Part shown: piece after piece, positions 34,600 to 42,954 of the stretch
Numbering within the stretch: the first letter of the stretch is position 1
Layout: each line of letters starts with the position of its first letter
Assembly (NCBI RefSeq): GCF_037450285.1
Contig: NZ_JAQISN010000001.1
Coordinates: 2,356,001-2,420,000 of the forward strand
Length of the DNA: 64,000 nucleotides
Reading direction: 5' to 3'
Origin: Erwinia sp. SLM-02
GTDB taxonomy: Bacteria; Pseudomonadota; Gammaproteobacteria; Enterobacterales; Enterobacteriaceae
Notes under the pieces: generated by a model
Databases searched by the model: none
Told to the model about the DNA's origin: nothing
The model's input: the letters and a program-made list of their open reading frames with translations, nothing else
Position numbers and translations under genes: made by a program

Positions 34600-36294
34600 T
34601 TACGCTTTTGCCGTTTCCACTTCCGGGCGCTTCAGCACCGCGTAAGTCAGACCAGCCACCAGCGTACCGACGATAATCGCCATCAGGTAACCCAGTACCG
34701 GCGTTATCGCACCCGGGATCAGCAGAACAAACAGACCGCCGTGCGGCGCCATCAGTTTGGCACCGATTGCCATCGAGATAGCACCGGTCACCGCGCCGCC
34801 AACGATACAGCAAGGCAGAACGCGCATCGGGTCACGGGCCGCAAACGGAATCGCACCTTCAGAGATAAAGCACAGACCCAGAACCAGCGCCGCTTTGCCG
34901 CCTTCCTGCTGACCCTTGTTGAACTTTTTACGCGCAACAATCGTCGCCAGGCCCATCGCCAGCGGTGGCACCATACCGGCCGCCATAATCGCCGCCATCG
35001 GTCCGTAGGTTGAGGAACTGAGCAGTCCGACACCGAAGGCATAGGCCACCTTGTTCACCGGGCCACCCATATCGGTACACATCATGCCGCCAAGCACCGC
35101 ACCCAGCAGTACCGCATTCGCCGTACCCATGTTAGCCAGCCAGGTGGTCAGGCCGGACATGATACCGGCAACCGGTTTGCCCACCACGTAGATCATCAGC
35201 AGACCGGTGATCAGGCTGGCGACCAGCGGAATAATCAGGATCGGCTTCAGCGCTTCCATACTGGTTGGCAGCTTCACTTTCTGACTGAGGAACTTCGCCG
35301 CGTAGCCGGCAATGAAACCGGCAATAATCCCGCCGAGGAAGCCGGCGTTAATGCTGGTGGCGATCATACCGCCAATCAGGCCTGGAGTCAGACCCGGACG
35401 GTCTGCAATCGAGAAGGCGATAAAGCCAGCCAGTACCGGCACCATCAGCGCAAACGCGCTGCCGCCACCGATCTGCATCAGTGCCGCAGCCAGCGTGCCC
35501 TGCTCTTTAAACGCGGTAATACCGAACGCGAACGACAGTGCGATGCTCAGACCGCCCGCAACCACCATTGGCAGCATGTAGGACACGCCGGTCAGCAGGT
35601 GACGGTAAGCGCCGGTTTTCTCTTTCTTGTCTTCGCCCTGTGCTGAGGACTGGCCGCCCTGCGGCTGATAAGGCTTAGCTTCCGCCACGGCTTTATCCAG
35701 CTCCTGCGCGGTTTTCTTCAGCGCCAGTCCGGTCGAGGTACGATACATCGGCTTACCGGCAAACTTCGCCAGGTCCACTTCGATATCCGCCGCAACGATA
35801 ACCAGATCGGCCGCCGCCACTTCTTCCGGCGTGATGGCGTTGCCCGCACCGACGGAACCCCGGGTTTCCACCTTCACCCACCAGCCGCGTTTTTTCGCTT
35901 CGGTGTCGATGGCTTCTGCCGCCATAAAGGTGTGCGCCACGCCGGTTGGACAGGCGGTGACCGCGACAATACGTTTTGGCCCCGTGCCCGCAGCCGGAAC
36001 CGCGGCTTTCGCGATGGAAACCGGTGCCTGGTAAGGCTGGGCATCCGTCTGCGCTTTCGCCAGCACGTCGGCAGGCTGGCGCAGGAGCTGTTCGATATCC
36101 GCCAGGTAAATGGCTTTGCCGTTCAGCGTGCTGTCGGCCGGAATATTTTTACCGGCAACAATCACCTGGTCTGCTTCTGCCGGGTTATCGGTCAGGGTCA
36201 GTCCGGCACTTGCCGCAGCGGCGGTAGTGATGTTTTTTGCCAGATAGCCCGTTGCCAGCCCCAGCGAAGAATCTATGATCAGCAGCGTTTTCAT
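34600..36294 (-). CDS. fruA: fructose-specific PTS enzyme IIB'BC
   Basis: FruA transports fructose and phosphorylates it to fructose 1-phosphate. From the ATG at 36294 it has 564 residues: a truncated IIB' domain (1-100) without the active Cys, an active IIB domain with C115 in the phosphorylation motif TACPTGVAHTFMAAEAI, and a IIC membrane domain from about residue 230 with GLTPGLIGG and the late PFAARDPMR loop. A longer frame to 36339 is not supported: GGAG stands seven bases before ATG 36294. Last gene of fruBKA. Confidence 0.96.
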   Translation of the reverse strand: MKTLLIIDSSLGLATGYLAKNITTAAAASAGLTLTDNPAEADQVIVAGKNIPADSTLNGKAIYLADIEQLLRQPADVLAKAQTDAQPYQAPVSIAKAAVPAAGTGPKRIVAVTACPTGVAHTFMAAEAIDTEAKKRGWWVKVETRGSVGAGNAITPEEVAAADLVIVAADIEVDLAKFAGKPMYRTSTGLALKKTAQELDKAVAEAKPYQPQGGQSSAQGEDKKEKTGAYRHLLTGVSYMLPMVVAGGLSIALSFAFGITAFKEQGTLAAALMQIGGGSAFALMVPVLAGFIAFSIADRPGLTPGLIGGMIATSINAGFLGGIIAGFIAGYAAKFLSQKVKLPTSMEALKPILIIPLVASLITGLLMIYVVGKPVAGIMSGLTTWLANMGTANAVLLGAVLGGMMCTDMGGPVNKVAYAFGVGLLSSSTYGPMAAIMAAGMVPPLAMGLATIVARKKFNKGQQEGGKAALVLGLCFISEGAIPFAARDPMRVLPCCIVGGAVTGAISMAIGAKLMAPHGGLFVLLIPGAITPVLGYLMAIIVGTLVAGLTYAVLKRPEVETAKA

Positions 36295-36310
36295 TATGCG
36301 TCTCCTGCTG

Positions 36311-37252
36311 TTAATTATGGAAAGGTTGTAGGTCGACACGCGCCATCATTGCGGCCAACTGGGTACGATCGGTAACGCCCACATTGCTCTGGCTGACGGC
36401 CATGGCCGCCACGGCGGTTGCAAGACGCAGGGTATGCTCGCTGGATTCACGCATCAGCAGGCCGTAGATCAGCCCGCCAACCATTGAATCACCGGCACCC
36501 ACGGTGCTGACAACTTCACAGGCAGGTGGTTTTGCAATCCATTCGCCTGAAGCATTCACCCACAGCGCCCCTTCGGCACCGAGTGAGATCACCACGTGAG
36601 CAATGCCCTGCTCACGCAGCAAATGTGCTGCTTCAATCACATCTTGTAATGTCGGTAACTTGCGGCCAGCCCAGATTTCCAGCTCGCGGCGGTTAGGTTT
36701 AACCAGCCATGGTGCGGCTTTCAGACCGGCGACCAGCGCCTCGCGGCTGCTGTCGAAAATAATGCACGGGCAGTGGGTGCGCAGCGTGGTCATCCACTCG
36801 GTAAACGCATCCGGATCGACCCCCGCCGGCAGGCTGCCGCTGACGCAGACCATATCGAACTGGCCCAGCCAGGTCAGGGAATCGGCGGTAAAGCGGTCCC
36901 AGTCCTGTCCGGTCACTTCGAAGCCGGAGAAATTCAGGTCGGTGACGTCGCCGCCTTTCTCGGTCAGCTTGACGTTAATGCGGGTACGGCCTTCAACCAC
37001 CTGGAAGCGGTTAGCAATCCCTAAGTCGCTGAACAGGTGCTGGAAGCCGTCCTGGTTTTCTTTACCCAGGAAGCCGCCGACGGTCACGTCGATGCCTAAA
37101 TCCTTCAGCACTTTAGCAACGTTAATGCCTTTACCGGCCGCGTGCAGCCCGGTGGTTTTCACCAGGTTAACTTCACCGCGTTCGATTTCTGGGGTGTAAC
37201 CCACCAGGTCGTAAGCCGGGTTCAGGGTAATGGTGGCAACGCGTCTGCTCAT
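36311..37252 (-). CDS. fruK: 1-phosphofructokinase
   Basis: FruK phosphorylates fructose 1-phosphate to fructose 1,6-bisphosphate, delivering it to glycolysis. The 313-residue PfkB-family kinase has the N-terminal signature GGKGINVAKVL-type motif (here HAAGKGINVAKVLKDLG, about residues 37-53) and the catalytic STVGAGDSMVGGLIYG near residue 246-261 with the base Asp. It overlaps fruB by four bases (ATGA), and the fruA start follows 16 bases after its stop. Confidence 0.96.
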   Translation of the reverse strand: MSRRVATITLNPAYDLVGYTPEIERGEVNLVKTTGLHAAGKGINVAKVLKDLGIDVTVGGFLGKENQDGFQHLFSDLGIANRFQVVEGRTRINVKLTEKGGDVTDLNFSGFEVTGQDWDRFTADSLTWLGQFDMVCVSGSLPAGVDPDAFTEWMTTLRTHCPCIIFDSSREALVAGLKAAPWLVKPNRRELEIWAGRKLPTLQDVIEAAHLLREQGIAHVVISLGAEGALWVNASGEWIAKPPACEVVSTVGAGDSMVGGLIYGLLMRESSEHTLRLATAVAAMAVSQSNVGVTDRTQLAAMMARVDLQPFHN

Positions 37253-38382
37253 GCTGCCCCCTCGCCCAGGCCGGAGGCGATGGCTTCACCAATCGCATCC
37301 AGCGCGGCGCGGGCATCTTCACCGCTGGCGGTAAAGCGCAGACGGTGGCCTTTTTTCACGCCCAGCGCCACGACTTTCATCAGGCTGCGGCCGTTAGCCG
37401 GCTTACCGCTGCCGTCGAGGTTGGTGACGGTCACGTCGCAGTTGAACTGCTTAATCACGCTGACCAGCGCGGTGCCCGGACGGGCATGCAGGCCATGTTC
37501 GTTACGAATGGTGAACTCTTCGGTCAGCACGTCGGCCTGCTCGGAGACTTCGCTGGTCAGCAGGGCGAGGATGCCCGCCGCGTCGGCTTTCAGCAGGCGG
37601 TCAGCTTTCTGCGCAATCAGCAAATCGCTCAGGTAGTTCAGCACGGTTAACGGCTGATCGTCGGCCACGGCCACGGTGATCAGCAGCGAAGCGCTCTCAC
37701 CCTTCACGTCGATTGGCGCGGCGGCACGGCTGACGGCCACGCCGCTGCCCAGATTACCGGTGGTGCTGTCGCTCAGCCAGATGCCCTGCCCCAGGTTCAG
37801 CGGCTTCGCGCCGATCACGCTGCTGACGAAGGACGCATCGACCGCGCCGGCCTGCTGCAGACGGCCTGCGTTCAGCGCCTGAAGAGTCATCAGGTCGCTG
37901 GCGGCCACGTCGGTGGCAATCAGCGAGGTATCAAATTTGAACTCAGCGCCCTGCTTTTCGCCCATCAGCAGGCTGCGCAGCGTTTCCGCCGAATCGGTGG
38001 TTTTCAGCTGTTCAGCTACGCTGTCATCGCTCAGAACGTGGGTCAGCTGACGCAGCAGCGCCAGGTGTTCATCCGATTTGGCCGCAATACCGATCACCAC
38101 GTAGGCAGTCTGATCGTCGCCCCAGGCGATGCCCTGCGGGAACTGGAACACCTGCACGCCGGTTTTCAGAACCAGATCGCGGGTGTCGGTGGTGCCGTGT
38201 GGAATGGCAATACCGTTACCCAGGTAGGTAGAAGTCTGCTGCTCGCGTGCCAGCATACCGTTAACGTAGCCTTCGCCCACGTTACCGGCGGCGGTCAGCG
38301 CGGCGGCAACCTGACGGATGGCATCTTGCTTGTCGGACGCCTGCGCACCGGGCTTAATGGCGTTAAGTTCTAACTGGAACAT
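37249..38382 (-). CDS. fruB: fructose PTS diphosphoryl-transfer protein FruB (IIA-FPr)
   Basis: FruB carries phosphate from enzyme I to FruA. The 377-residue protein consists of a IIA-fru domain with the phospho-His H62 (IAIPHGT), a middle linker domain, and a C-terminal HPr-like FPr domain with its phospho-His H299 in NEHGLHARPG; both His are intact. E. coli FruB has 376 residues and H299 as well. First gene of fruBKA, preceded by two Cra-type operators. Confidence 0.97.
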   Translation of the reverse strand: MFQLELNAIKPGAQASDKQDAIRQVAAALTAAGNVGEGYVNGMLAREQQTSTYLGNGIAIPHGTTDTRDLVLKTGVQVFQFPQGIAWGDDQTAYVVIGIAAKSDEHLALLRQLTHVLSDDSVAEQLKTTDSAETLRSLLMGEKQGAEFKFDTSLIATDVAASDLMTLQALNAGRLQQAGAVDASFVSSVIGAKPLNLGQGIWLSDSTTGNLGSGVAVSRAAAPIDVKGESASLLITVAVADDQPLTVLNYLSDLLIAQKADRLLKADAAGILALLTSEVSEQADVLTEEFTIRNEHGLHARPGTALVSVIKQFNCDVTVTNLDGSGKPANGRSLMKVVALGVKKGHRLRFTASGEDARAALDAIGEAIASGLGEGAA

Positions 38383-38403
38383 GGTTCTCCTCGCTGCTGA
38401 ATT

Positions 38404-38482
38404 TGAATCGTTTCAGCTAATTTGAGAAAAAAAGCGCTATCCCTGAGCAAACAACCTGCGGAGACAACGCTGAAACGTTTCA
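38404..38482 (-). promoter_or_regulatory. two Cra (FruR) operators upstream of fruB
   Basis: TGAATCGTTTCA at 38404-38415 and the perfect palindrome TGAAACGTTTCA at 38471-38482 match the Cra recognition core. Two operators in front of fruB are also known in E. coli. Cra would repress the operon until fructose 1-phosphate appears. Confidence 0.88.
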
Positions 38483-38752
38483 AGGATTGTGGTCTTTAAT
38501 CAGGTGTTGTGGCAAGTTTTACTGTAAACGGCATAGCAGATTTTTGACGGTCCGCACATTTTGTTGAGATTTATCACGGAAAAATCCCGTCGCTACAGCG
38601 GCAGCTGAAGGCATGCTGAAAGCAGACGGATTTATCAGAAAAAGTGCTGAAGGAAGGTAAGCAGAGGCTGCCTGCCCGAGAAATCCAGTGGGAAATTAAG
38701 GTTAAATGATAATGGCGTGACTACTTGGGTAACGGTCCGGGGCGGAGTGCGA
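38483..38752. other. intergenic stretch between the fru operators and yeiW
   Basis: About 270 bases upstream of fruB and beyond the stop of the yeiW-like gene. In E. coli the sugar efflux gene setB lies here; it is absent. I recognise no gene, RNA or terminator in it. Confidence 0.4.
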
Positions 38753-39007
38753 TCAAGGCGCCGTTGCCGCTTCCAGATTCACCAAATAGGTCATCGCGTC
38801 AAGACTGCTGGTACCGCACATATCCCGCGAAGGCTGCAATCCACCGCACACCTTTGGCCGCAGCGGCGAACCGAAAATATTGCACAGGTTGTGGTCGTTC
38901 AGCTGAATGCAGCGGGTGTTGGCCGGTTTGCCGTTCGGCATGCCCGGGATCGGGCTGGAGATGGAAGGTGCAATGCAGCAGGCTCCACAGTCAATACGGC
39001 ATTCCAT
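38753..39007 (-). CDS. yeiW: YkgJ/YeiW-family cysteine-cluster protein
   Basis: An 84-residue protein with seven Cys, starting MECRIDCGACCIAPSISS. The CxxxCGACC cluster and the downstream RPKVCGGLQPSRDMCG are the UPF0153/YkgJ pattern, thought to bind zinc or an Fe-S cluster. The length is equal to E. coli YeiW, and the gene keeps its position before yeiP. The function is unknown. It is transcribed divergently from efpL with a 258-base gap. Confidence 0.88.
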   Translation of the reverse strand: MECRIDCGACCIAPSISSPIPGMPNGKPANTRCIQLNDHNLCNIFGSPLRPKVCGGLQPSRDMCGTSSLDAMTYLVNLEAATAP

Positions 39008-39265
39008 CAGTTACTCTCAGCGCGGGGGTTACGGTGCGACACATTAGCAGAACGCCCTTCATTGCGATATACCATGTCGCTGATTCCCTGCTTTGTTATG
39101 AAATGTGGTCTTTTACCCGGTTAATCTTCCCTCCCCGGGGTATTGTTACGATGACGATCCCCACTTTTTTCCGCTTAGCGATGCAGGCAGATCTTGCCTG
39201 AAAGCGCGGGCGCGAGTACCTTGTCGCGATAAATTTCCCCCTCTCTTCCACGTGAGATCCGTTTT

Positions 39266-39838
39266 ATGCCAAGAGCGAATGAAATCAAAAAAGGTATGGC
39301 CATCAGCTACAACGGCAAACTGCTGTTGGTAAAAGACATTGATGTGCAAAGCCCCAGCGCACGCGGTGCATCCACCCTGTACAAAATGCGCTTCACCGAT
39401 GTCCGCACCGGTCTGAAGGTTGAAGAACGCTTCAAGGGTGATGACATCCTCGACACCATTTCCCTCAGCCGTCGCCAGGTGACCTTCTCTTATATAGACG
39501 GTGACGAATACGTCTTTATGGATGACGAAGATTACACGCCGTACAACTTCAAGCAGGATCAGATCGAAGACGAGCTGCTGTTCCTGCCGGAAGGCGGCAT
39601 TCCGGGCATCCAGGTGCTGACGATGGATGGCCAGATCCTGGCGCTGGAGCTGCCGCAGACCGTGGATATGGAAATTGTTGAAACCACGCCGGGTATTAAA
39701 GGTGCCTCCGCCAGCGCCCGTACCAAACCGGCGACCATGAGTACCGGCCTGGTCGTTCAGGTTCCGGAATACCTCAGCAACGGTGACAAAATCCGCATTC
39801 ATATTCCAGAGCGTCGTTATATGAGCCGCGCTGACTAG
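39266..39838 (+). CDS. yeiP: elongation factor P-like protein EfpL (YeiP)
   Basis: EfpL is a paralogue of EF-P that binds ribosomes stalled on polyproline and certain other motifs. The 190-residue protein has three beta-barrel domains: KOW-like domain I, an OB domain II and a C-terminal OB domain ending in IPERRYMSRAD. The loop that in EF-P carries the modified Lys here reads SPSARGAST with Arg33 at the tip, which is the EfpL hallmark and argues against ordinary EF-P. The start ATG 39266 agrees with homologues. A terminator follows at once. Confidence 0.95.
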   Translation: MPRANEIKKGMAISYNGKLLLVKDIDVQSPSARGASTLYKMRFTDVRTGLKVEERFKGDDILDTISLSRRQVTFSYIDGDEYVFMDDEDYTPYNFKQDQIEDELLFLPEGGIPGIQVLTMDGQILALELPQTVDMEIVETTPGIKGASASARTKPATMSTGLVVQVPEYLSNGDKIRIHIPERRYMSRAD

Positions 39839-39849
39839 TTGTGCCGGAC

Positions 39850-39880
39850 AAGGGCGATGTGCAATGACATCGCCCTTTTT
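39850..39880 (+). terminator. terminator of yeiP
   Basis: Eleven-base stem AAGGGCGATGT / ACATCGCCCTT with a six-base loop, followed by TTT, 11 bases after the stop. Confidence 0.88.
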
Positions 39881-39922
39881 GTTATGTTATAACAAAAACA
39901 AAACGCACGCACTGGAGCAATG

Positions 39923-40906
39923 ATGACCCGGGTAAATCTGATCACCGGCTTTCTCGGCAGCGGGAAAACCACCACGCTGCGCCATTTACTGGCTGGTAAA
40001 CCCCAGGATGAGAAGTGGGCGGTGCTGGTCAACGAGTTTGGTGAAGTCGGCATTGACGGCGCGCTGCTGGCAGAAACCGGTGCGGTGCTGAAAGAGATCC
40101 CCGGCGGCTGCATGTGCTGCGTTAACGGCCTGCCGATGCAGGTCGGGCTGAATATGCTGCTGAAGCAGGCGAAGCCGGACCGGCTGCTGATTGAACCGAC
40201 CGGGCTTGGCCATCCCAAACAGATCCTCGATATGCTGTCGGCCAGCGTTTACGAACCCTGGATCGACTTGCGCGCCACGCTTACCCTGCTCGACCCGCGC
40301 CAGCTGCTGGACGAACGGGTGGTGCAGAATGAAAACTTCCGCGATCAGCTGGCCGCAGCCGACATGATTATTGCCAATAAACAGGATCGCTGGGATGACG
40401 CCGCTCGCCAGGCGCTGCTCAGCTGGCAGCAGCAGTCGGCCGCCGGGCGCACGCTGGTGACCACCCAGCACGGCGAGATTGACGCCGCGCTGCTGGATGC
40501 GCCGCGCCGCAATCTGCGTGCGTTACCCCATCCGTCCCATCACCATCACAGCACCGCGCCCTCGCGGCTGGCGGCGCTGAAGCCCGACGAGAATATGCCC
40601 TGGCGGCGGGCGCTGAATCAGGGCCAGGGTTTTTACGCCTGCGGCTGGGTTTTTAATAGTGATACGGTGTTTGACACGATTGGCCTGCTGGAGTGGGCGC
40701 GGCTGGCGCCGGTATCGCGGGTGAAAGGCGTCATGCGCATTGCCGAAGGCATGGTCAGTATTAATCGCCAGGGCGCTGACTTCCATATCGAGACCCGAAG
40801 CGCCGAACCTCCGGACAGTCGAATCGAACTTATCGACGATTCCCAGGCTGACTGGAACAGTTTGCAAACTTCTTTGTTGAAACTTCGTTTACACTATCAG
40901 AGATAA
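39923..40906 (+). CDS. yeiR: COG0523 zinc-binding GTPase YeiR
   Basis: A G3E-family metallochaperone-like GTPase. The 327-residue product has the P-loop GFLGSGKT (residues 9-16), the family metal motif GGCMCCV (C63, C65, C66), the NKQD guanine-specificity motif near residue 151, and a His-rich segment HPSHHHH near residue 196-203. E. coli YeiR binds zinc and has zinc-dependent GTPase activity. ATG 39923 is preferred over the adjacent ATG 39920 because GGAG then has a normal five-base spacing and homologues start MTR. lpxT follows 37 bases later. Confidence 0.93.
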   Translation: MTRVNLITGFLGSGKTTTLRHLLAGKPQDEKWAVLVNEFGEVGIDGALLAETGAVLKEIPGGCMCCVNGLPMQVGLNMLLKQAKPDRLLIEPTGLGHPKQILDMLSASVYEPWIDLRATLTLLDPRQLLDERVVQNENFRDQLAAADMIIANKQDRWDDAARQALLSWQQQSAAGRTLVTTQHGEIDAALLDAPRRNLRALPHPSHHHHSTAPSRLAALKPDENMPWRRALNQGQGFYACGWVFNSDTVFDTIGLLEWARLAPVSRVKGVMRIAEGMVSINRQGADFHIETRSAEPPDSRIELIDDSQADWNSLQTSLLKLRLHYQR

Positions 40907-40943
40907 CCTACGCCGCGACCTGGCTAATGACACTCTGGTATTT

Positions 40944-41651
40944 ATGACAACTAAACGCTTACTGACCATCCTTTTACTTAACGCGATGGGGTTATTTCTC
41001 TTTTTCTCCTGGTATCTGCCTGCAGGCCACGGTTCATGGTTTGCCATCGATAAAGGGATTTTCTACTGGTTCAACGACCGTATGGTCACCAGTAAACCAC
41101 TGTTATGGCTGGTCGCCATCACCAACTTCCGCGCGTTTGATGGCGTCTCTCTGCTGGCGATGGGTGGCCTTTATCTGCACTTCTGGCGGCGGGAAACCCC
41201 GCAGGGTCGGCGCAGAATGCTGGCGATTGGTATCACCATGCTGATTACCGCCGTTGGTCTGAATCAGCTGGGTCACCTGATCCCGGTCTCACATGCCAGC
41301 CCGACCCGGTTCTTCCCGGACGTGCATCATGTCTCGCAGCTGACCGGCATCCCGACGAAAGACGCCTCGGCGGACAGCTTCCCCGGCGACCACGGCATGA
41401 TGCTGATTATTTTCGCCTGCTTTATGCTGCGCTACTTCAGCCGCCGCGCGTTTGCCGTGGCGGTGATGATTGTGCTGGTATTTGCGATGCCGCGCGTGAT
41501 GATTGGTGCCCACTGGTTCACCGATATCGCCGTCGGCTCCCTTTCCATCGTGCTGGTGGGGATGAGCTGGTGGCTGATGACGCCGGCCAGCGATTATCTG
41601 GTTAACTGGCTTTATCGTAATTTGCCTGGAAAATATAAACCGGCACGGTGA
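40944..41651 (+). CDS. lpxT: Kdo2-lipid A phosphotransferase LpxT
   Basis: LpxT (YeiU) moves a phosphate from undecaprenyl pyrophosphate to the 1-phosphate of lipid A on the periplasmic face of the inner membrane, recycling the carrier lipid. The 235-residue PAP2 phosphatase-like protein has six predicted helices and the motif SFPGDHGMML near residue 148-157 with its active-site His, followed by a GAHWFTDIAVG segment with the second His near residue 192. The KxxxxxxRP first motif is degenerate, as in known LpxT. In E. coli the enzyme is inhibited by PmrR. Confidence 0.93.
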   Translation: MTTKRLLTILLLNAMGLFLFFSWYLPAGHGSWFAIDKGIFYWFNDRMVTSKPLLWLVAITNFRAFDGVSLLAMGGLYLHFWRRETPQGRRRMLAIGITMLITAVGLNQLGHLIPVSHASPTRFFPDVHHVSQLTGIPTKDASADSFPGDHGMMLIIFACFMLRYFSRRAFAVAVMIVLVFAMPRVMIGAHWFTDIAVGSLSIVLVGMSWWLMTPASDYLVNWLYRNLPGKYKPAR

Positions 41652-42169
41652 TCGCCTTATAAACCTCTTCCCCAATCCGCATTAAGGATAAATAATTTCT
41701 TATCTTTGATGCGGATTAACCATTAATTAGCAGGCTAACAGAGTCCGGTATTCAGAACCTTTCATTATACCTGCCCCGGCAGCCCGGGTTGGCTAAGTGC
41801 CTGCCGTCTTTGAGATTATTCCTAATTCATGACTTCCACCTTCTTCTGTCACAAAGCCGTGCCTGATTCGCCACTAAAACGTCAATTATTGCCCGTTCTC
41901 TGAACAAATGCGTATCTGGTTATTTCACATCAAAAAAACCTATAAAAAAGTACTTAAAACCCCTCGCTATGGGGCTTGTAATGGGGTAACCTCGTTTCCG
42001 GTTAGGCAAAATGGGTAAAATATTTCGGTCTGTTACATTTTAAAACGTGCTCGCTAACACATTTTAAAGATTCCGAAATTGTCATCTTGTGATGCGCTAA
42101 TTAATCTCGTTTCGTTTCGCATTTTAACTAACGACTCTGTCGTAAGGACTTCAAGGGATTACAAACATA
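41652..42169. other. long leader/intergenic region between lpxT and mepS
   Basis: About 520 AT-rich bases without a gene. A long imperfect hairpin with nine-base perfect outer arms (AATCCGCAT 41674-41682, ATGCGGATT 41709-41717) lies just after lpxT and may end its transcript. CATTTTAA occurs three times at 42036, 42060 and 42120, ahead of mepS. AAGGGA lies about 13 bases before the mepS ATG. The mepS promoter must be in here, but I cannot assign hexamers. Confidence 0.45.
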
Positions 42170-42742
42170 ATGGTCAAGTCTCAACCTATTCTGAGATATA
42201 TCCTGCGGGCACTCCCCGCCGTCGCGTTAGCGGCACTGTTGTCAGCATGTAGTTCGAACAGCGGGCACAATGTACAAACTGATACTCATGCAGTTAAAGG
42301 CCAGAATGGTTTTTTACTTCAAGCGTCTCAGGATGAATTCGAACAGATGGTTCAGAACGTGGATATTAAATCCCGTTTAATGGATCAGTACGCAGACTGG
42401 AAAGGCGTGCGTTATCGTTTAGGCGGTACCAGCAAACGTGGCATTGACTGCTCGGCCTTTGTACAGACTACGTTTCGTGAACAGTTTGGTTTAGATCTTC
42501 CCCGTTCGACTTACGAACAGGAAGACAGCGGAAAGAGCATCCAGCGTACAAAGCTGCGCCCGGGTGATTTAGTTCTGTTCCGCGCGGGCTCTACGGGTCG
42601 TCATGTCGGTATTTATATCGGTAATGATAACTTCGTCCATGCATCGACCAGCAGCGGCGTGATGATTTCTAATCTCAACGAGTCGTACTGGAAAAATCGC
42701 TACCGCGATGCGCGACGGGTTCTGAGCCGAACGCAAAGCTGA
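42170..42742 (+). CDS. mepS: murein DD-endopeptidase MepS (Spr), lipoprotein
   Basis: MepS cleaves D-Ala-mDAP cross-links so that new glycan strands can be inserted; in E. coli it is degraded by Prc/NlpI. The 190-residue precursor has a lipoprotein signal LLSAC with lipidated C27 and an NlpC/P60 domain with the catalytic Cys94 in GIDCSAF, which is residue 68 of the mature protein as in E. coli. The catalytic His lies in the GRHVGIYIG segment. It is anchored in the outer membrane facing the periplasm. A clear terminator follows at 42781. Confidence 0.96.
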   Translation: MVKSQPILRYILRALPAVALAALLSACSSNSGHNVQTDTHAVKGQNGFLLQASQDEFEQMVQNVDIKSRLMDQYADWKGVRYRLGGTSKRGIDCSAFVQTTFREQFGLDLPRSTYEQEDSGKSIQRTKLRPGDLVLFRAGSTGRHVGIYIGNDNFVHASTSSGVMISNLNESYWKNRYRDARRVLSRTQS

Positions 42743-42779
42743 TTTCATTCTTTGAAGTCCGCGAAACACGAGAGAAAAA

Positions 42780-42806
42780 GACGCTGCCCCGGCAGCGTTT
42801 TTTTTC
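42780..42806 (+). terminator. terminator of mepS
   Basis: ACGCTGCC CC GGCAGCGT followed by seven T, 38 bases after the mepS stop. Confidence 0.9.
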
Positions 42807-42954
42807 GCCCGTTTTTCAGCAAAAAAACTTTTGATAATCAAAAGAATATGAAGACAGAAACCCGCCGCCGTTATATCCTGCATTGCTTACACCAGAAAAG
42901 CTGTTTGTTACTAATAAATAATAAAAAACCGGCTATAACGGGAGATATAACCCT

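Noticed and set aside
39885..39894. TGTTATAACA palindrome before yeiR considered as a Zur box
   Set aside because: The Zur consensus has a longer centre (TGTTATANTATAACA); this one is too short, so zinc control of yeiR cannot be claimed from it.
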